DNA of 64,000 bases. It comes from Alphaproteobacteria bacterium (GTDB lineage: Bacteria > Pseudomonadota > Alphaproteobacteria > Rhodobacterales > Rhodobacteraceae). The position numbers were made by a program, and so were the translations under genes. Where the stretch lies: the NCBI GenBank assembly GCA_030425145.1, contig JAUHVK010000021.1:1-64000 (forward strand). The letters are read 5' to 3'. Under the pieces are notes generated by a model, which saw only the letters and a list, made by a program, of their open reading frames with translations, was not told the DNA's origin and searched no databases. Positions 62,612 through 64,000 of this stretch are shown here, piece after piece. Position 1 is the first letter of the stretch; every line of letters begins with the position of its first letter.

Positions 62612-63621
62612 TGACCAAACCATTCGGAGCTGCCATATTTGGCTGTGACGGCGCGCGCCTGTCCCCGGACGAGCGCGCGTTTTTTGCAGAGGCGAACCCG
62701 TTCGGCTTTATCCTCTTTGACCGCAATCTTGAAACCGCCGATCAGATCTGTGCCCTGACCACCGAGTTGCGCGCCGCTGTCGGATGGAACGCACCGATCT
62801 TCATCGACCAGGAGGGCGGACGCGTGCAGCGCCTCCGCACGCCGCTCGCCATCGACTGGTTACCACCGCTGGATCATGTCGAGGCGTTGGGGCCGAATTC
62901 CGTCGAGGGTATGCGCCTCCGCTACCGGATTATCGCGCATGAATTGATGTCCCTTGGTATCGACGCCAACTGCGCTCCGATGCTGGATGTGGCCCGGCCC
63001 GAAACCCACCCGTTCCTGCGCAATCGCTGCTACGGATCAAATCTTGACCAAGTGGTAAAAATTGGCCGCGCCGTGGTCGATGGTCACGAAAAGGGCGGCG
63101 TGTTCCCGGTGATCAAACACATCCCCGGACACGGGCTTGCGCAGATGGACAGCCACCTCAACCTGCCGCGCATCGACGTGTCGGCGGAAACGCTGGACGC
63201 CATCGACTTCGCCGCCTTCCGTCCCTTTGCCGATGTGGCAATGGGGATGACCGCGCATCTGGTTTACAGCGCCTTTGGCGAAACCGGCCCGGCCACCACG
63301 TCGCCCAGCATGATCCGCCGCATCCGCGATGATCTTGGCTTTGCGGGCCTGCTGATGACCGACGACATCGGAATGCAGGCGCTGTCGGGGACGGTTCCCG
63401 AACGCGGTGCCGCGTCGATGGCTGCAGGCTGTGACGTGATCCTGCATTGCAACGGCGATCTGGCCGAGCGTATCGCCTTGATGGACCGGATCGGCACCAT
63501 GCCCGACGCCAGCCAACAACGCGCCGAGGCCGCACTCGCACGCAGAACCACCCCGGATGATGTTGACATTGCCGCCCTCACCGCCAAGCTTGCGGAACTG
63601 GAGCAAGGGCGCGGTGCATGA
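62608..63621 (+). CDS. nagZ: Beta-N-acetylhexosaminidase
   Basis: A 337-aa GH3 enzyme. IDQEGGRVQRL, KHIPGHGLAQMDSHLNLP (the His-Asp dyad) and the nucleophile region LMTDDIGMQAL are characteristic of NagZ. It removes GlcNAc from imported muropeptides in cell-wall recycling. The gene overlaps its neighbours on both sides (ATGA). Confidence 0.95.
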   Translation: MMTKPFGAAIFGCDGARLSPDERAFFAEANPFGFILFDRNLETADQICALTTELRAAVGWNAPIFIDQEGGRVQRLRTPLAIDWLPPLDHVEALGPNSVEGMRLRYRIIAHELMSLGIDANCAPMLDVARPETHPFLRNRCYGSNLDQVVKIGRAVVDGHEKGGVFPVIKHIPGHGLAQMDSHLNLPRIDVSAETLDAIDFAAFRPFADVAMGMTAHLVYSAFGETGPATTSPSMIRRIRDDLGFAGLLMTDDIGMQALSGTVPERGAASMAAGCDVILHCNGDLAERIALMDRIGTMPDASQQRAEAALARRTTPDDVDIAALTAKLAELEQGRGA

Positions 63622-64000
63622 ACGACGCGACATCGGACAGGTCTGAAAGCGCCGTTGCGGAACGGTTGGCCGCAGAGGCGTTGATCGTCGATGTGGACGG
63701 GTTCGAGGGGCCGCTGGATCTGCTGCTGACACTCAGCCGCACGCAAAAGGTCGATCTGCGTAAGATCTCGGTTCTGCAACTGGCCCGGCAATACCTTGCC
63801 TTTGTCGAGAAAGCCAAAGCGCTCCGGCTCGAACTGGCCGCTGATTATCTGGTGATGGCGGCATGGCTCGCATTTTTGAAATCGCGCCTGCTGCTGCCGC
63901 CCGATCCCACCGAAGAAGGCCCGTCCGGCGAAGAGCTGGCGGCGCATCTGGCGTTTCAGCTTGAACGCTTGCAGGCGATGCGCGACGTGGCCGCCAAGCT
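63618..64000 (+). CDS. scpA: Segregation and condensation protein A, partial
   Basis: The first 127 codons of a kleisin. After a short variable N-terminus the segment VDGFEGPLDLLLTLSRTQKV matches the N-terminal helix of ScpA, followed by LAADYLVMAAWLAFLKSRLL. With ScpB and SMC it forms the condensin complex. The gene runs off the window. The start overlaps nagZ by 4 bases. Confidence 0.95.
   Translation, partial: MNDATSDRSESAVAERLAAEALIVDVDGFEGPLDLLLTLSRTQKVDLRKISVLQLARQYLAFVEKAKALRLELAADYLVMAAWLAFLKSRLLLPPDPTEEGPSGEELAAHLAFQLERLQAMRDVAAK

Overview
The window looks like a chromosomal segment of a marine Rhodobacteraceae (Roseobacter-group) alphaproteobacterium. The evidence is the high GC content, the 5S rRNA to tRNA-fMet order at the left edge, an initiator tRNA with the alphaproteobacterial A-U/G-C/G-C anticodon stem, a GTTC-N7-GTTC LexA box before uvrA, the agl alpha-glucoside operon, two gap genes near tkt, and the order argS, SPOR protein, nagZ, scpA. 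Most genes are ordinary housekeeping or catabolic genes in tightly packed operons with many ATGA-type overlaps.

Layout. 1-4.6 kb: the 3' end of a 5S rRNA, a methyltransferase gene, tRNA-fMet, then an H-NOX sensor plus hybrid histidine kinase. This pair is bracketed by the tRNA 3' end and a near copy of it at about 3.9 kb. A PagL-like lipid A deacylase follows. 4.6-5.8 kb: a GAF-domain protein and a small unknown partner. 5.9-17.6 kb: a galactoside regulon (ABC importer, IclR regulator, GH4 alpha-galactosidase, GH42 beta-galactosidase, and sugar dehydrogenase, lactonase, KDGal kinase and KDPGal aldolase). Together these make most of an oxidative De Ley-Doudoroff galactose route; the galactonate dehydratase is absent. 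17.6-27.6 kb: a glucoside regulon (glk, GH1 beta-glucosidase, LacI-type aglR, aglEFGAK) with two matching palindromic operators. 27.7-32.3 kb: uvrA and a Hint-domain surface protein whose ribosome-binding region lies in a long hairpin.

32.3-41.1 kb: valine catabolism (mmsB, 3-hydroxyisobutyryl-CoA hydrolase, acyl-CoA dehydrogenase, mmsA with a divergent LysR regulator), with a YbdK-type ligase, a lipase and two tandem paralogues of unknown function in between. 41-54 kb: CBS protein, coaD, two gap genes, a small cytochrome b561 operon, DUF808, a run of inverted repeats, tkt, zapA, and a translationally coupled bolA / 35-aa / 45-aa / grxD operon. 54-56.3 kb: a gene for a protein of about ten FTSGS-containing repeats next to a gene for an unrecognised 358-aa protein. 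56.3-64 kb: erpA, dgt, a CPA antiporter, argS, a SPOR protein, nagZ and the start of scpA.

Most unusual items: (1) a 212-aa protein at 43866-44504 carrying the SEAARF active-site motif and downstream tryptophan of ribosome-inactivating N-glycosidases; (2) the FTSGS repeat protein and its partner, where repeats identical in protein differ at many synonymous codons, indicating selection on the peptide unit; (3) the H-NOX/kinase block bracketed by tRNA-fMet 3'-end repeats; (4) a cluster of seven inverted repeats at 49011-49202; (5) the sequestering hairpin before the Hint gene; (6) two overlooked mini-proteins between bolA and grxD. All functional calls rest on reading the sequence; no database search was run.
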